DNA of 64,000 nucleotides from contig NZ_RPFW01000006.1 in the NCBI RefSeq assembly GCF_007827045.1, positions 558,001 through 622,000 on the forward strand. Direction: 5' to 3'. Below the pieces are notes generated by a model. That model made no database searches. It saw nothing but the letters and a program-made list of their open reading frames with translations, and was not told the origin of the DNA. Every line of letters starts with the position of its first letter. Position 1 is the first letter of the stretch. Made by a program: the position numbers and the translations under genes. The stretch comes from Trebonia kvetii. Lineage in GTDB: Bacteria > Actinomycetota > Actinomycetes > Streptosporangiales > Streptosporangiaceae. Of the stretch, positions 43,027 to 51,801 are shown one piece after another.

Positions 43027-44574
43027 TTACGGTGACCTGCCACCCAATCGAAAAACGGGTAGCAGAAGCCTGAGCGTCGGCAGTGGCGTGCCGCCCGCGC
43101 TGTCGGCCCGTTCGGCGGCGGCCGTGATGTTCTGGAGCATGCCGCCGAAGACGATGCCGTGAAACGGCGAGATGGACCGCCAGTATGCATGACCGGCGAG
43201 TCCGCGCGGCTGGAAGACCGCCCGCTGACTGTAGGTGGTCAGCCCGTCGTCGTCCTGGCCGACCGACATCTCCAGCCAGGCCAGCCCAGGCAGTTTCATC
43301 TCCGCGCGCAGCCGCAGGAGCCTTCCCGGCTCGATCGCCTCCACCCGCCAGAAATCCAGCGCGTCACCGACGAGCAGATGGCTGGGGTCGCGGCGGCCAC
43401 GTCGCAGTCCGACTCCGCCGGCCAGCCGGTCGAGCACCCCGCGGACGGCCCAGGCAGCGGGGAAGGAGTACCACCCGGTTTCACCGCCGATGCCCTCGAT
43501 CACCCGCCACAGTGCCGCGGGCGAGGCGTGCACGATCTTGCTGCGCGCGTCGACGTACAGGGATCCGCCGGCCCATGACGGGTCGGTCGGCAGCGGGTCG
43601 CTGGGCGCGCCGGGCGTCGCGGCCGACGACCAGCGGGTGGAGACCTCCCCCTCGCGGGTGTGTCGGAGTGCGAGGGCGATGGCCTGGTCGAGAGACAGGG
43701 TTCCCCCGGGCGGGTCCGGTATGTACGCGGCGATGTCGTGCTCGGAGCAGACGACCTCGTTCCGCAGGGATTCGACGAGCGGCATGGCCAGGCTGGCGGG
43801 CACCGGCGTTACCAGCCCGACCCACAGCGACGACAGCCACGGCGTCAGCAAGGGCACTTGCACGATGATCCGCGGTGTGAGTCCGGCGACCCCGGCGTAC
43901 CGGCGCATCATCTCCGCGTAGGTGACCACATCCGGGCCGCCGATGTCGAAGCGGCGGCTGACGTCGGCGGGCAGTGCGGCGCTGCCGACTAGGTAGCGCA
44001 GCACGTCATGGACGGCGATCGGTTGGATCCGGGTGCTGGCCCATTTGGGAGTGATCATGGCGGGCAGGCGCTCGGTGAGGTAGCGGAGCATCTCGAACGA
44101 CGCAGATCCGCTGCCGATGATCACCGCGGCCTGCAGCGCGGCCGTCGGCACCCCGCTTGCGAGCAGGATGTCGCCGACCTCCCCCCGGGAGCGCAGGTGC
44201 GGGGACAGCCGATCGGCGGGCCCGGAGATGATGCCGCCCAGATAGACGATGCGCCGCGCTCCTGCGGCCTTCGCGGCCGCGGCGAAGATCCGTGCCGCGA
44301 CGCGGTCGCGCTGTCCGAAGGATGCGCCGGTGCCGAGGGAGTGGATGAGGTAGTACGCGACGTCCACGCCCTCCATGGCGTGCCGCACCGCGCTCTCGTC
44401 CATCGCGTCGGCAACCGCGATCTCCACCTCGTCCGACCACGGCCGGTCGCTGAGCTTCCCCGGATCGCGCGCCATGCACCGCACCGCGTACCCCGCGCTC
44501 AGCAGCTCCGGAACGAGCCGCCCTCCGATGTACCCGGACGCACCGGTAACAAGACAGCGCAATCGTCGCGACAT
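43027..44574 (-). CDS. SDR-like NAD(P)-binding protein with a C-terminal DUF2867 domain
   Basis: 515 residues. The N-terminal atypical SDR has 'CLVTGASGYIGGRLVPELLS' and 'ARRIVYLGGIISGP'. The C-terminal 170 residues ('SKIVHASPAALWRVIEGIGG', 'DALDFWRVEAIEPGRLLRLR', 'SPFHGIVFGGML') match the DUF2867 / SRPBCC-like domain fused to such SDRs. These fusions are widespread but without an assigned reaction; they may act on a hydrophobic quinone or lipid. It is convergent with the YafY gene (54-bp gap). Confidence 0.85.
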   Translation of the reverse strand: MSRRLRCLVTGASGYIGGRLVPELLSAGYAVRCMARDPGKLSDRPWSDEVEIAVADAMDESAVRHAMEGVDVAYYLIHSLGTGASFGQRDRVAARIFAAAAKAAGARRIVYLGGIISGPADRLSPHLRSRGEVGDILLASGVPTAALQAAVIIGSGSASFEMLRYLTERLPAMITPKWASTRIQPIAVHDVLRYLVGSAALPADVSRRFDIGGPDVVTYAEMMRRYAGVAGLTPRIIVQVPLLTPWLSSLWVGLVTPVPASLAMPLVESLRNEVVCSEHDIAAYIPDPPGGTLSLDQAIALALRHTREGEVSTRWSSAATPGAPSDPLPTDPSWAGGSLYVDARSKIVHASPAALWRVIEGIGGETGWYSFPAAWAVRGVLDRLAGGVGLRRGRRDPSHLLVGDALDFWRVEAIEPGRLLRLRAEMKLPGLAWLEMSVGQDDDGLTTYSQRAVFQPRGLAGHAYWRSISPFHGIVFGGMLQNITAAAERADSAGGTPLPTLRLLLPVFRLGGRSP

Positions 44575-44686
44575 AACGGTAGTGTTACACGGCCTATCTT
44601 GAGCTGCTCATACAGGCAGGACGGCCGCCATCGCAACTCCGCCCGCCCGGGGCTGCGGGGGAGCTGCTGTGACTGTCCCTCGCTGG

Positions 44687-45031
44687 TTAGCTGTTGTCGC
44701 CGGTGCTGAAGAATGTGGCGAAGCTGCCTGCGACTGCGGTGATGACGAAGATGGCCCATGCTTCGAGGCCGACGTCGATAATCTTTCCGGCTGTCGTGAG
44801 CGGGTTAGTCATGCTGGATGAAACGGACAGCAGCTGGACGGAGCAGAAGAATGCGGCGTCACCGAGTCCGTGGATGTCGCCGCCTTTCTGCCCGGTTTCG
44901 AATACCCAGATGAGCACGGTGCCGACGGCGAAGACCATGATTGACAGCCCGAGCGCGATCAGTAGCCGGGCGAGCAGCCGGCGGTGCCGCTCCCCGAGGG
45001 TGAAGAGCCTGGCCAGTTCTTCTCGTATCAC
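44687..45031 (-). CDS. Small two-helix ion-channel-like membrane protein
   Basis: 114 residues from the GTG at 45031 (GGGAG upstream). Two membrane helices ('LLIALGLSIMVFAVGTVLIW' and 'LEAWAIFVITAVAGSFATFF') flank a re-entrant-like loop 'CSVQLLSVSSSMTNPLTTAG', the layout of K+-channel-type pores. The selectivity filter is not the canonical TVGYG, so ion selectivity is unknown. It begins the membrane-rich stretch of the window. Confidence 0.6.
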   Translation of the reverse strand: MIREELARLFTLGERHRRLLARLLIALGLSIMVFAVGTVLIWVFETGQKGGDIHGLGDAAFFCSVQLLSVSSSMTNPLTTAGKIIDVGLEAWAIFVITAVAGSFATFFSTGDNS

Positions 45032-45233
45032 AGCGGAGTCTCCCTTCGGCCCGGCACGGCTGCGCGCCAGGGGTGTCCGGTGGCGGCCCGGCGGCCCGGC
45101 GGGGGAAGGTCGCGGCCGAACTGGCCTGGGATGCGGCGCCGTGGGAAGCCGCCTTTGCCACTGCCCTGGTTGGCGGTCCCGAACCGCGGTGAGGGGAGAG
45201 GTCTGGCAGGGTTTGGTGGTTGCCTGTAGCGGC

Positions 45234-46334
45234 TCAGGCGGGGACTTCGACGGGTGACCCTGGCCGGGTGAGCTTGCCGACCGTGTTGAGGTGCCGGAGC
45301 GCCTGGGCGTACGAGCCAAGCAGGGTGGCCTCGCAGTACGGCAGCCCGCGCTCGGCGCAGAACGCCGCGACGAGCGGCTGGGCGCGTCGCAGGCTCGGCC
45401 GGGGCATGGAAGGGAACAGATGATGCTCGATCTGGTAGTTCAGTCCCCCGAGAGCGAAGTCGGTGAGCGGACCGCCGCGGACATTGCGGGACGTGAGCAC
45501 CTGCCGGCGCAGGAAGCCGGTCTTGTCGTCGGCGTCGAGCACTGGCATTCCCTTGTGGTTCGGCGCAAAGGAGCAGCCCAGGTAGAACCCGAACAGTCCC
45601 TGCTGCACCAGGATGAAAAGCACGGCCCGGACGGGGGACAGGACCAGGAACACGGCGCAGAGGTACGCGCTGAGGTGAAATGCAAGCAGTCCGGCCTCCC
45701 ATGCCCAGTGGCGGCCGTTTGCCCGTCGGCTCATCCCGGGCTGGGTCGCCTGCTGGAGCAGCGCACGGATGCTGGCCCCGTGCAGGCTGGCCGCCTCGAG
45801 GAACAGCATGGGAACCAGCAAGTACGCCTGATAGCGAAACAGGACCAGCTGCAGCCCGCGGCCGGCCTGCGCGCGGGTTCCGGAGAAGGCGAGCGCCCCG
45901 ATCATGACGTCCGGGTCGACGCCCTCGGTGTTGGGATGCGCGTGATGCCGGTTGTGCTTGCCGGTCCACCAGCCGTAACTCAGCCCGATCCCCAGATTGC
46001 CGCACAGCACGCCGAGAACGTAGTTGGCGCGCCGCGTGGCGAAAACCTGCCGGTGCCCGGCGTCATGCCCGAGGAAGCCGACCTGGGCGAAGACGGCCGC
46101 CAGGAAAACTGCGCTGCCAAGCTGCCACCACGAGTCGCCGATCAGGGCAAACGCCGACCAGCCAATCGCCAGCGCCACGGCGGTGAGCGTGATCTTCCAC
46201 GCGTAATAGCGGCGCCGGGGAGCCAGCAGACCCGCATGCTGGACCTGCCGCGACAACATCGCGTACTCGCTGCCGCGCGCGGCAGGCTGGGAAAGGGGGC
46301 AGGGCTCAGCTCCGGACAGGGGGACAGCTGCCAC
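45234..46334 (-). CDS. Membrane fatty acid desaturase (acyl-lipid, delta-6/front-end type)
   Basis: 366 residues from the GTG at 46334 (GGAG 8 nt upstream). Three His boxes of the diiron site are present in order: 'HDAGH', 'HNRHH' and 'QIEHH'. The Gln in the third box marks the front-end / delta-6-like group. About four membrane helices separate them. It introduces a double bond into membrane acyl chains using O2 and electron carriers, adjusting fluidity. It has no cytochrome b5 domain. It shares the neighbourhood with other lipid genes. Confidence 0.92.
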   Translation of the reverse strand: MAAVPLSGAEPCPLSQPAARGSEYAMLSRQVQHAGLLAPRRRYYAWKITLTAVALAIGWSAFALIGDSWWQLGSAVFLAAVFAQVGFLGHDAGHRQVFATRRANYVLGVLCGNLGIGLSYGWWTGKHNRHHAHPNTEGVDPDVMIGALAFSGTRAQAGRGLQLVLFRYQAYLLVPMLFLEAASLHGASIRALLQQATQPGMSRRANGRHWAWEAGLLAFHLSAYLCAVFLVLSPVRAVLFILVQQGLFGFYLGCSFAPNHKGMPVLDADDKTGFLRRQVLTSRNVRGGPLTDFALGGLNYQIEHHLFPSMPRPSLRRAQPLVAAFCAERGLPYCEATLLGSYAQALRHLNTVGKLTRPGSPVEVPA

Positions 46335-46526
46335 GCAGGGACTCCTCGAGCGTTGGAGGCGGCCAGATGACCGCGAAGCCGCCCGAGGTCCAGGGACGGC
46401 GCGGCAAAGGATTGCCGCACTCCCTACTATCCCACGATGCCTGCCTCAAACGCGACTGTCAGGTCCAGCAGCCGACTGCTAGCTGGGCAGTGGAGTAGCA
46501 GCGGAGTCCGTGGGCAGTGGACCAGC

Positions 46527-46883
46527 ATGTTCGAAGCTGTTGACATCAGGGAATGGCGGGGTCACGACGTTGTCGATGCCCAAGGCCGCAAGATCGGCGC
46601 GCTTGAGGCCGTCTACGTTGACACGGCCACCGACCGGCCATCGTTCGGCACTGTCACGGTCGGAATGCCGACCCGGCACCGGCTCGTATTCGTGCCCCTG
46701 GACCACGCCACCGTGGGACCCGGGTACCTCAAGGTCACCTATGACAAGAAGCTGGTGAGGGATGCGCCGTCGATCGGCACCGACGGAGAGCTGCCCGCCG
46801 GCGATGAAGAGGCGATCTTCAACCATTACGACCTGGCCTACCAGCCAGGCGCCGGCGGAGAACGGCGGCTGGCACGCCGCTGA
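46527..46883 (+). CDS. PRC-barrel domain protein
   Basis: 118 residues from the ATG at 46527. The single PRC-barrel reads 'IREWRGHDVVDAQGRKIGAL' then 'ATDRPSFGTVTVG' and 'RLVFVPLDHA'. Such barrels occur in RimM and photosynthetic reaction centres and, as stand-alone actinobacterial proteins, in stress-related clusters. It is followed 26 bp later by a tiny membrane protein gene and is divergent from the desaturase. Role unknown, possibly binding RNA or protein at the membrane. Confidence 0.82.
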   Translation: MFEAVDIREWRGHDVVDAQGRKIGALEAVYVDTATDRPSFGTVTVGMPTRHRLVFVPLDHATVGPGYLKVTYDKKLVRDAPSIGTDGELPAGDEEAIFNHYDLAYQPGAGGERRLARR

Positions 46884-46909
46884 CCCGCCCGGCTGAGCGG
46901 AGGCTCACC

Positions 46910-47086
46910 ATGATTGCACTGTTCCTGCTGCTGGTACTCATCGCGATCGTGCTCGGCATCGTCGGCGTCGTCGCGAAAGGCCTGCTCTACCTGCTGATCA
47001 TCGGCATCGTCGTGTTCCTCTGCGCCCTCCTCCTCGGCGCCCTGCGGATGCGCCGCCGCCGCCCCGGCACGCACCCCGCCAGATAA
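46910..47086 (+). CDS. Tiny hydrophobic membrane protein
   Basis: 58 residues from the ATG at 46910, set by GGAGG 7 nt upstream. Two hydrophobic segments ('LFLLLVLIAIVLGIVGVV' and 'LLYLLIIGIVVFLCALLLG') precede a basic tail 'RMRRRRPGTHPAR', so the C-terminus should face the cytoplasm. Similar small 'hydrophobic proteins' are frequent beside PRC-barrel and stress genes in actinomycetes. It is in the same direction as, and probably co-transcribed with, the PRC-barrel gene. Function unknown. Confidence 0.75.
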   Translation: MIALFLLLVLIAIVLGIVGVVAKGLLYLLIIGIVVFLCALLLGALRMRRRRPGTHPAR

Positions 47087-47187
47087 CGTTCAAGCTGGTC
47101 CCCGGCGGGCGCGGCTCTCCGGGATCAGGGCGAGGCAAGCCGGGCAGCTGCGCCAGGCCCTGCGGGCCGCAGCGGTACCATTCATGG

Positions 47188-48186
47188 TCACGGTTTCGCG
47201 GATCCGGGGTGCTGGCGCTCGCCGAAGCTCACGTCGATGCTCTCGAAGCTCTTATGCCGTTCGGTCTTCGCGTAGGAGGTGTAGGCACGCCGGTCCGCGG
47301 CGGTGAGGTCCGGGTTGTCGGTGAACGGCGCGAGCAGGCTGCGCGGCCATAGCTGCCCGGCGCGCACTGCGTTGTATTCCGCGCAGATCACTGTGGTGAC
47401 CGCGCCGAGGTAGATCCAGGCGAGCGTGCCCAGGACGAGCGCGAACAGCCCGTAGGTGGCGGTGGCGCCTTTGAGCTCGCGCCCAAGCAGCAGCGTGCCG
47501 GCCCACTGCAGGGCCTGCCAGGTCACCGCAGCGGCGACCGCCCCGGCGCGGATCTGACCGATACTGACAGGGCGTGCGGTCAGCAGCCGGAACGCCACCA
47601 TGAACAGCGTCATGTTCAGCGCGACCGCCGCCGCGGTCGCCAGCACCCGGACGCTGCCGCCCAGGCTGGCGCCGTAGGCGTCCGCGGCGGCGCCCAGTGC
47701 GGACAGCACCGTGGTGACGATGACGCTGACGCCGCCGAAGGCCAGCAGCAGCAGGCTCCGCAGCCGGGCCCTGACCGGGTTCGGGCGGGAGTCGCGCGGC
47801 ACTCCCCACACCTTGTTCAGCGTGTTCTGGACGGCCTGGACGATGCCAAGGCCGCCGTAGACGCAGCCCAGTATGCCGATGACCAGGCCTGCCGTGCTCC
47901 CGTGGAAGGACCGGATGTTCCCCGTGATCTGACCGCCGATCACGGGGAACTGGGCCAGCGCTGAATCCAGCACGTCGCGCTGCAGATGTGGGTTGCCGTG
48001 CAGCGCGTATCCCAGGATCGTGGCCAGGAGCAGCAGCAGCGGGAACGCCGCCACGAACCCGTAGTAGGTGATCTGCGCGGCGAGGTAGGTGCCCTGATCG
48101 TCGGCGAACTTGTACAGCACCGCCACCGGCAGCCCGGCCCAGGGGTGGCGCCGCTGGTAGGCATCGGCCCGGCTCACCATGCTCAT
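47188..48186 (-). CDS. YihY/BrkB-family membrane protein
   Basis: 332 residues from the ATG at 48186, 5 nt after an AAGGAG box; neighbouring ATGs at 48189 and 48180 are possible. It has six membrane helices with family blocks 'ITYYGFVAAFPLLLLLATIL', 'LNKVWGVPRDSRPNPVRARL' and 'YGLFALVLGTLAWIYLGA'. The family was once misnamed RNase BN; its role is unclear but it is tied to envelope and transport functions. It is convergent with the tiny membrane protein gene. Confidence 0.88.
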   Translation of the reverse strand: MSMVSRADAYQRRHPWAGLPVAVLYKFADDQGTYLAAQITYYGFVAAFPLLLLLATILGYALHGNPHLQRDVLDSALAQFPVIGGQITGNIRSFHGSTAGLVIGILGCVYGGLGIVQAVQNTLNKVWGVPRDSRPNPVRARLRSLLLLAFGGVSVIVTTVLSALGAAADAYGASLGGSVRVLATAAAVALNMTLFMVAFRLLTARPVSIGQIRAGAVAAAVTWQALQWAGTLLLGRELKGATATYGLFALVLGTLAWIYLGAVTTVICAEYNAVRAGQLWPRSLLAPFTDNPDLTAADRRAYTSYAKTERHKSFESIDVSFGERQHPGSAKP

Positions 48187-48267
48187 CATGGCTCCTTGAT
48201 GCTTTGTCCTGATTGGTCCGACGGGCAGCTGTCGGCGCCGGTGCCCGGGCCCTTGCCAGCTAAGCAT

Positions 48268-48292
48268 GCCCGGCCGGCTTAGCCGGCCGGGC
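48268..48292. terminator. 25-bp near-perfect palindrome
   Basis: Arms GCCCGGCCGGCT (48268-48279) and AGCCGGCCGGGC (48281-48292) around one T. It lies downstream of the leftward SPFH gene and upstream of the YihY start, so a terminator for SPFH is the likeliest role; an operator for YihY is possible. Confidence 0.5.
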
Positions 48293-48450
48293 TGGGGTTG
48301 CCCGCGCTCCAGATTTCCGCGGGCCCAGGCCGCATCACAAGGGCTGGCGGGAAGTTCCGCGGTCGTCAGGCAGGTGCCCGGAAGCTGGGCGGGCTCCTTC
48401 GTGTCCTGGATGAGGGCCGCTGGCGCCCGGCCGGCCGTATGCCGTAATGC

Positions 48451-49320
48451 CTAGCTGGGCCCGGCGCTTCCGTTCAGGACGGTCCCGCTGGCGGCCGTGA
48501 CGGGGGCCGACCTGGTGCTGTCGGCGGGCGGGAGGGCGGGGGTGGCGGCGGCTTGCTCGCGGGCGATGAAGGCGCCGAGCTCGGCGATGGTGGTCATCAG
48601 CGGGGCGGGGAACACCACGGTGGTGTTCTTGTCTACGCCGATCTCGACCAGGCTCTGCAGGTTGCGCAGCTGCAGGGCCAGCGGGTGGGCCATCATCGTG
48701 TCGGACGCTTCCCCAAGCGCGGCGGCGGCCAGGGACTCGCCCTCGGCGTTGATGATCTTCGCGCGCTTCTCCCGCTCGGCCTCGGCCTGCCTGGCCATCG
48801 CGCGCTTCATGCTCTCTGGGAGCTGGATGTCCTTCAGCTCGACCAGGGTCACCTCCACGCCCCAGGACACGGTGGACACGTCGAGGATCTTGCGGATGTC
48901 CAGGTTGATCTTGTCGGTCTCCGACAGCGTCTGGTCCAGCGTGTGCTGGCCGACGACCTTCCGCAGCGTGGTCTGCGCGATCTGGTTGATCGCTGCGTTC
49001 ACGTTCTCGATCGCGACGACGGACTTCACCGCGTCGGTCACCCGGAAGTAGGCGACCGCCGACACGTCAACGCTGACGTTGTCCCTGGTGATGATGCCCT
49101 GCGACTGGATCGGCATCGTCACGATCCGCAGCGACACCCGGTGCAGCACGTCGACGAACGGGATGATCAGCCGGAACCCGGGATCCCGCGGGCCCTGCAC
49201 GCGCCCCAGCCGGAACAGCACCCCCTGCTCGTACTGCTTGACAATCCTCGCCGCCATCGCCAGCCCCAGCAGGGCCAGCGCCGCGACAACGACGATAACG
49301 ATAATGAGGATCTCCATCAT
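48451..49320 (-). CDS. SPFH/Band-7 protein (slipin / stomatin-like)
   Basis: 289 residues. One N-terminal membrane anchor ('ILIIVIVVVAALALLGLAMA'), then an SPFH domain with 'IVKQYEQGVLFRLGRVQGPR', 'VSLRIVTMPIQSQGIITRDN' and 'AINQIAQTTLRKVVGQHTLD', then a coiled-coil ('MARQAEAEREKRAKIINAEG'). Slipins scaffold membrane microdomains and regulate channels and proteases. An NfeD partner, common for slipins, is not seen here. Its neighbours YihY, the desaturase and the PRC-barrel gene support a membrane-organisation role. Confidence 0.9.
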   Translation of the reverse strand: MMEILIIVIVVVAALALLGLAMAARIVKQYEQGVLFRLGRVQGPRDPGFRLIIPFVDVLHRVSLRIVTMPIQSQGIITRDNVSVDVSAVAYFRVTDAVKSVVAIENVNAAINQIAQTTLRKVVGQHTLDQTLSETDKINLDIRKILDVSTVSWGVEVTLVELKDIQLPESMKRAMARQAEAEREKRAKIINAEGESLAAAALGEASDTMMAHPLALQLRNLQSLVEIGVDKNTTVVFPAPLMTTIAELGAFIAREQAAATPALPPADSTRSAPVTAASGTVLNGSAGPS

Positions 49321-49748
49321 GTGCCTCTATTCAGTTATCAGGATGAGTTACGTGGCCGGGTCAGCGCGCTCGTGAACGGGCGACGGCCTGACCGGGAAAT
49401 GACCCGGCGATGACGTGCCTGATCGGGCCCTTTTGGTTACCGGAATGACTGGCCTACGCGCTAACAGGTCATTCCCGCAGGACAAGCCTGGTCTGGTGCG
49501 TGTTACCCGCCGGCTGCAGCCCTCGTGCGCGGCCCAGGGCATAAAAAAACCCGGGCCCTGTAACGCCACCGCAGATTTTGCGGGTGAATCTGCCAGGGAC
49601 CGGAGCTCAGTTTTTACATTACACGCCTTTCCAGCAAAGAGATATCCAGCGGTGCCTCGGGTGGCATCGCCCCCAGGCTTGCCGGGGCGATGCGCCGGCC
49701 TGGCCGTGGCGGGATCCGGCCGGGATCAGCCGACCGGTTTCCGGCACG
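49321..49748. other. 428-bp intergenic region between SPFH and STAS genes
   Basis: It contains two small hairpins: CAGGGC/GCCCTG (49535-49560) with an A7 run in the loop, and GCAGATT/AATCTGC (49571-49593). It is more A/T-rich than the flanks around 49540-49640 and probably contains the SPFH promoter and the STAS terminator. I see no tRNA or gene. Confidence 0.35.
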
Positions 49749-50186
49749 CTACCCCAGGACGGCCGCCCACCAGGCCGTCATCCAGAACCGGGCACCTGAC
49801 AGCGCCGCTCTCCCGGATCGTATGGTGTCAACCGCACGCCGCCGGGCATCGCGCCCCCCGGCGCTGTCCGCGGCGGCGGCCAGGCTGGCATGGACACCGG
49901 GTACGCCCAGCACGGTCAGCAGCCGCAGCACCGGCCCGTGCGGCGCGGCGAGCAGCACATCTCCGCCAGCCCGCCGGGCCGCCTCGCGCACCCCAAGCAG
50001 CGCGCCGACGGCATGGCAGTCGATGAAGTCCAGGGTTTCCAGGTCGATGATCAGCTGCTGGCCGCCCGCTATCAGGGCTGCCACCGCAGCGGCGGTGTCT
50101 TCGGCGCTCCTGGTATCCAGCTCTCCACGCAGCACCACTACGGCACAACCGCGGTACACGCGGGTCCACAGCTTAACGTTGCTCAT
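49749..50186 (-). CDS. STAS-domain protein (anti-sigma-factor-antagonist-like)
   Basis: 145 residues from the ATG at 50186 (GGAGG about 10 nt upstream). STAS fold: 'AVVVLRGELDTRSAEDTAAA' and 'QQLIIDLETLDFIDCHAVGA'. In SpoIIAA/RsbV the loop after the conserved Asp is D-S-S-G, with a phosphorylated Ser; here it is D-C-H-A, so the usual phospho-switch is lacking. The C-terminal 35 residues ('SAGGRDARRRAVDTIRSGRA') are an extension. No anti-sigma kinase is adjacent. It may work as a constitutive partner or in another signalling scheme. Confidence 0.8.
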   Translation of the reverse strand: MSNVKLWTRVYRGCAVVVLRGELDTRSAEDTAAAVAALIAGGQQLIIDLETLDFIDCHAVGALLGVREAARRAGGDVLLAAPHGPVLRLLTVLGVPGVHASLAAAADSAGGRDARRRAVDTIRSGRAALSGARFWMTAWWAAVLG

Positions 50187-50459
50187 GGGCGGACGCCTCC
50201 AGCCGGCACAGCCAGGCGGGATCTCGACCCAGCGAGCAATTGCTCGCACCATTAACTCTACTTCGCGGCTGGTCTCGGCGCCATCCTCGGACGGCTGCTC
50301 GGATTCGGCAGGCGCGGAATCATCCAGGTCGCGACGTCGGCACAGTAGATGACGGCGTTCTTCCACCGGAGATCGCTGGTGGCCTTGTCTGCCTTGCGGC
50401 ACCAGCTGCGCGCGTTCGAGTCCGCATAACGCCGTCGCCGCTGTCGAGTTCGTGACGGG

Positions 50460-50675
50460 TTAGCGTCCTGCCTTGCGCCGGTCTTTCACACGGGCCGCCC
50501 GCCGGGACGCGCCGGTGACCGCGGAGTCGGCTTGGCGTAGCGCCTTCGCTGTCCGGGTGGACGGATTACGGCGCTTGGCCGCCAGCGCCAGGCGATGGAC
50601 GACCGCCCGGGTCAGCGGCAGGGCGATGGTCAGCAGCAGCCACAGACGCAGGCGCCTGGAGAAAAATGCCCACAT
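50460..50675 (-). CDS. Small basic single-helix membrane protein
   Basis: 71 residues; AAGGGA precedes the ATG. A hydrophobic helix ('LWLLLTIALPLTRAVVHRLA') is followed by a strongly basic, Arg/Lys-rich C-terminus ('ASRRAARVKDRRKAGR'). Topology with the basic tail inside is expected. No family is recognised. It is probably a real gene because of its composition and ribosome site; the role may be membrane-associated binding of acidic lipids or nucleic acid. Confidence 0.55.
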   Translation of the reverse strand: MWAFFSRRLRLWLLLTIALPLTRAVVHRLALAAKRRNPSTRTAKALRQADSAVTGASRRAARVKDRRKAGR

Positions 50676-50894
50676 GCCTAATGGTCCCTTCGTCGTCCTG
50701 TGAGGTCCCCCTGCGTTACCCGGGTTGTTGCCGGCTAATCGTCATCGTGCGGCGGCCAGCGGTAGCCGCCGGTCACCCAGAACGGGTGCGGCTTGCTGTG
50801 TTCCGCACGCCGGATCGCGAGTGCGGGGCTGGCAATGAGCAAATAAGGGACGGACAAGCAGAGTGAACCGGTTCACCATGGGCAGCTAGGGCTC

Positions 50895-51800
50895 ATGCCA
50901 GATGCTGCTCCGGTGAGCCGTGCCGCGGTCGTGGTGAACCCGACCAAATTGGATGACCAAGAGACCTTCCGCAAGTCTGTCCGCCGGGTCATGGAGGATC
51001 ACGGCTGGGACGAGCCGCTCTGGCTGGAGACGACGCCGGAGGATCCCGGTCGTGGCCAGGCCGAGTCGGCCGTGTCCGCCGGGGTCGGCCTCGTGCTCGC
51101 CTGCGGCGGCGACGGGACGGTCACCGCGTGCGCGGAGGGCGTCGCCGACACCGGGGTGCCCCTGGCGATCATCCCGATGGGGACCGGCAACCTGCTTGCC
51201 CGCAATATCGGCCTGCCGACGGGCCTTGACGAGGCGCTCGCGGTCGCGCTCGACGGCGTGCAGCAGCCGATTGACGCGGGCCGGGTGAACGGCACGCTGT
51301 TCGTCGTGATGGCGGGTTTGGGCCTGGATGCCGAAATGCTGAGGGGCGCGAGCGATCCGCTCAAGAAGCGGCTTGGCTGGTTCGCCTACGCGATCTCGGC
51401 CGCCCGTCACCTGGGCGACCGGCCGGTGCGGGTGACCGTCAGCGCCGACGGCGGCCGGCGCCGCCGGATGCGGGCAAGCACGTTGGTTGTCGGCAACGTG
51501 GGCTGGTTGCGCGGCGGGCTTCCGCTGCTGCCTGACGCACGGCCCGACGACGGGATGCTTGACGCTGTCGTGCTGATCGCCGGCGGACCTGCAAGGTGGC
51601 TGGCGGTGGCCGCCGCCATCGTGCTGCGCCGTCAGGCCCACGGCAAGATCTACCGGGTGAAGTTCACCGAGCTGCAGGTGTGGCTGGACCACGAGCAGGC
51701 GTGGGAACTGGACGGCGAGCTCATGGGATCGAGCCGTCAGCTCACGGTGGTGGCTCAGCCAGGTGCCCTGCTGCTGCGGATGCCGCCAGAGTCAGCCTGA
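50895..51800 (+). CDS. Diacylglycerol kinase-family lipid kinase
   Basis: 301 residues. The DAGK catalytic domain starts at 'RAAVVVNPTKLDD', has the nucleotide loop 'LACGGDGTVTACAEGVA' and 'IIPMGTGNLLARNIGLP', and ends with the C-terminal beta domain ('WELDGELMGSS'). It phosphorylates diacylglycerol or a related lipid (sphingosine-like or ceramide in some relatives) to feed phosphatidate back into phospholipid synthesis. It is one base from the HAD-PlsC gene, forming a three-gene lipid operon with it and the gene at 53282. Confidence 0.9.
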   Translation: MPDAAPVSRAAVVVNPTKLDDQETFRKSVRRVMEDHGWDEPLWLETTPEDPGRGQAESAVSAGVGLVLACGGDGTVTACAEGVADTGVPLAIIPMGTGNLLARNIGLPTGLDEALAVALDGVQQPIDAGRVNGTLFVVMAGLGLDAEMLRGASDPLKKRLGWFAYAISAARHLGDRPVRVTVSADGGRRRRMRASTLVVGNVGWLRGGLPLLPDARPDDGMLDAVVLIAGGPARWLAVAAAIVLRRQAHGKIYRVKFTELQVWLDHEQAWELDGELMGSSRQLTVVAQPGALLLRMPPESA

Positions 51801-51801
51801 C

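Noticed and set aside
49400-49620. Search for a tRNA or small RNA gene in the long gap before STAS
   Set aside because: No cloverleaf with T-loop or anticodon stem could be formed; only short hairpins.
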